Below, one piece after another: positions 63,955 to 64,000 of a stretch of 64,000 bases of DNA (its first letter is position 1; every line of letters starts with the position of its first letter). This DNA comes from Denitratisoma oestradiolicum. Its GTDB lineage: Bacteria > Pseudomonadota > Gammaproteobacteria > Burkholderiales > Rhodocyclaceae. The notes below the pieces were generated by a model. That model was given only the letters and a program-made list of their open reading frames with translations, did not search any database and was not told where the DNA came from. Location of the stretch: the NCBI RefSeq assembly GCF_902813185.1, contig NZ_LR778301.1, positions 3,886,001 to 3,950,000 of the forward strand, given 5' to 3'. Position numbers and translations under genes: made by a program.

Positions 63955-64000
63955 ATGAACAGCAAGCAACTGCCGACCCTCGCCGTCGATAATCGGGAAT
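63955..64000 (+). CDS. Start of an unidentified gene, cut by the window end
   Basis: GGGAG lies about 8 nt before an ATG, and the frame MNSKQLPTLAVDNRE stays open to the last base. Too short to identify. Confidence 0.45.
   Translation, partial: MNSKQLPTLAVDNRE

Overview
The window is a 64 kb piece of a high-GC betaproteobacterial chromosome, most likely from a denitrifying, lipid- or steroid-degrading member of the Rhodocyclales/Denitratisoma-Sterolibacterium type. This is inferred from a Tat-exported nosZ followed by nosR-nosD-nosF-nosY-nosL, a fatty acid beta-oxidation operon with FadL, many short-chain dehydrogenases (SDRs), two luciferase-like (LLM) oxidoreductases and a progesterone-5-beta-reductase-like protein. 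No rRNA, tRNA or CRISPR array was seen.

Layout. 1-1.5 kb: end of a UPF0173 hydrolase, a remnant of an LLM oxidoreductase and an SDR. 1.8-6.5 kb: an accessory island that is AT-richer than its surroundings. It holds an IS1182-family element with 20-bp terminal inverted repeats, a SIR2-like DUF4917 protein, a structured non-coding RNA ending in a strong terminator, and a reverse transcriptase of the unknown-group/DRT type. This is the best candidate for an undescribed system, a two-protein plus RNA anti-phage module. 6.9-16.2 kb: a minus-strand catabolic cluster (PRISE-type reductase, alpha/beta hydrolase, 2 LLM enzymes, 4 SDRs, enoyl-CoA hydratase, SnoaL-like protein), probably controlled by the divergent LysR gene at 16.4 kb. 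17.5-28 kb: an MCP-PilZ chemoreceptor followed by the nos cluster, with an FNR/DNR box ahead of nosZ. 28-34.4 kb: an RND efflux operon and a divergent TetR/AcrR-type repressor with an AcrR-like operator between them. 34.4-37.5 kb: DUF1840 protein, hydrolase and an Aer-like receptor with a perfect FNR box upstream. 37.6-43.5 kb: a sulfate locus (sbp, cysT, cysW, cysA, cysB). Here cysB is frameshifted by an exact 14-bp tandem duplication, and a shared 27-nt element precedes both sbp and cysT. 43.6-44.4 kb: an unknown membrane protein under a cyclic-di-GMP-I riboswitch. 44.5-52.6 kb: CHI-like protein, fadL, fadJ-like, thiolase and fadE, with a five-copy 110-bp repeat array inside the operon. 52.7-54.9 kb: groES-groEL with a CIRCE operator. 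55-64 kb: TSUP transporter, SDR, cutA-dsbD, a coiled-coil membrane protein, a NodJ-type permease, MaoC hydratase, MidA-like methyltransferase and tcdA.

Repeats are a theme. About seven copies of the GTCATTCCGG/CCGGAATGAC intergenic palindrome lie between genes, together with one copy of a second palindromic family. A separate dispersed element of about 156 bp occurs three times between co-directional genes and supplies stop or start codons to its neighbours.
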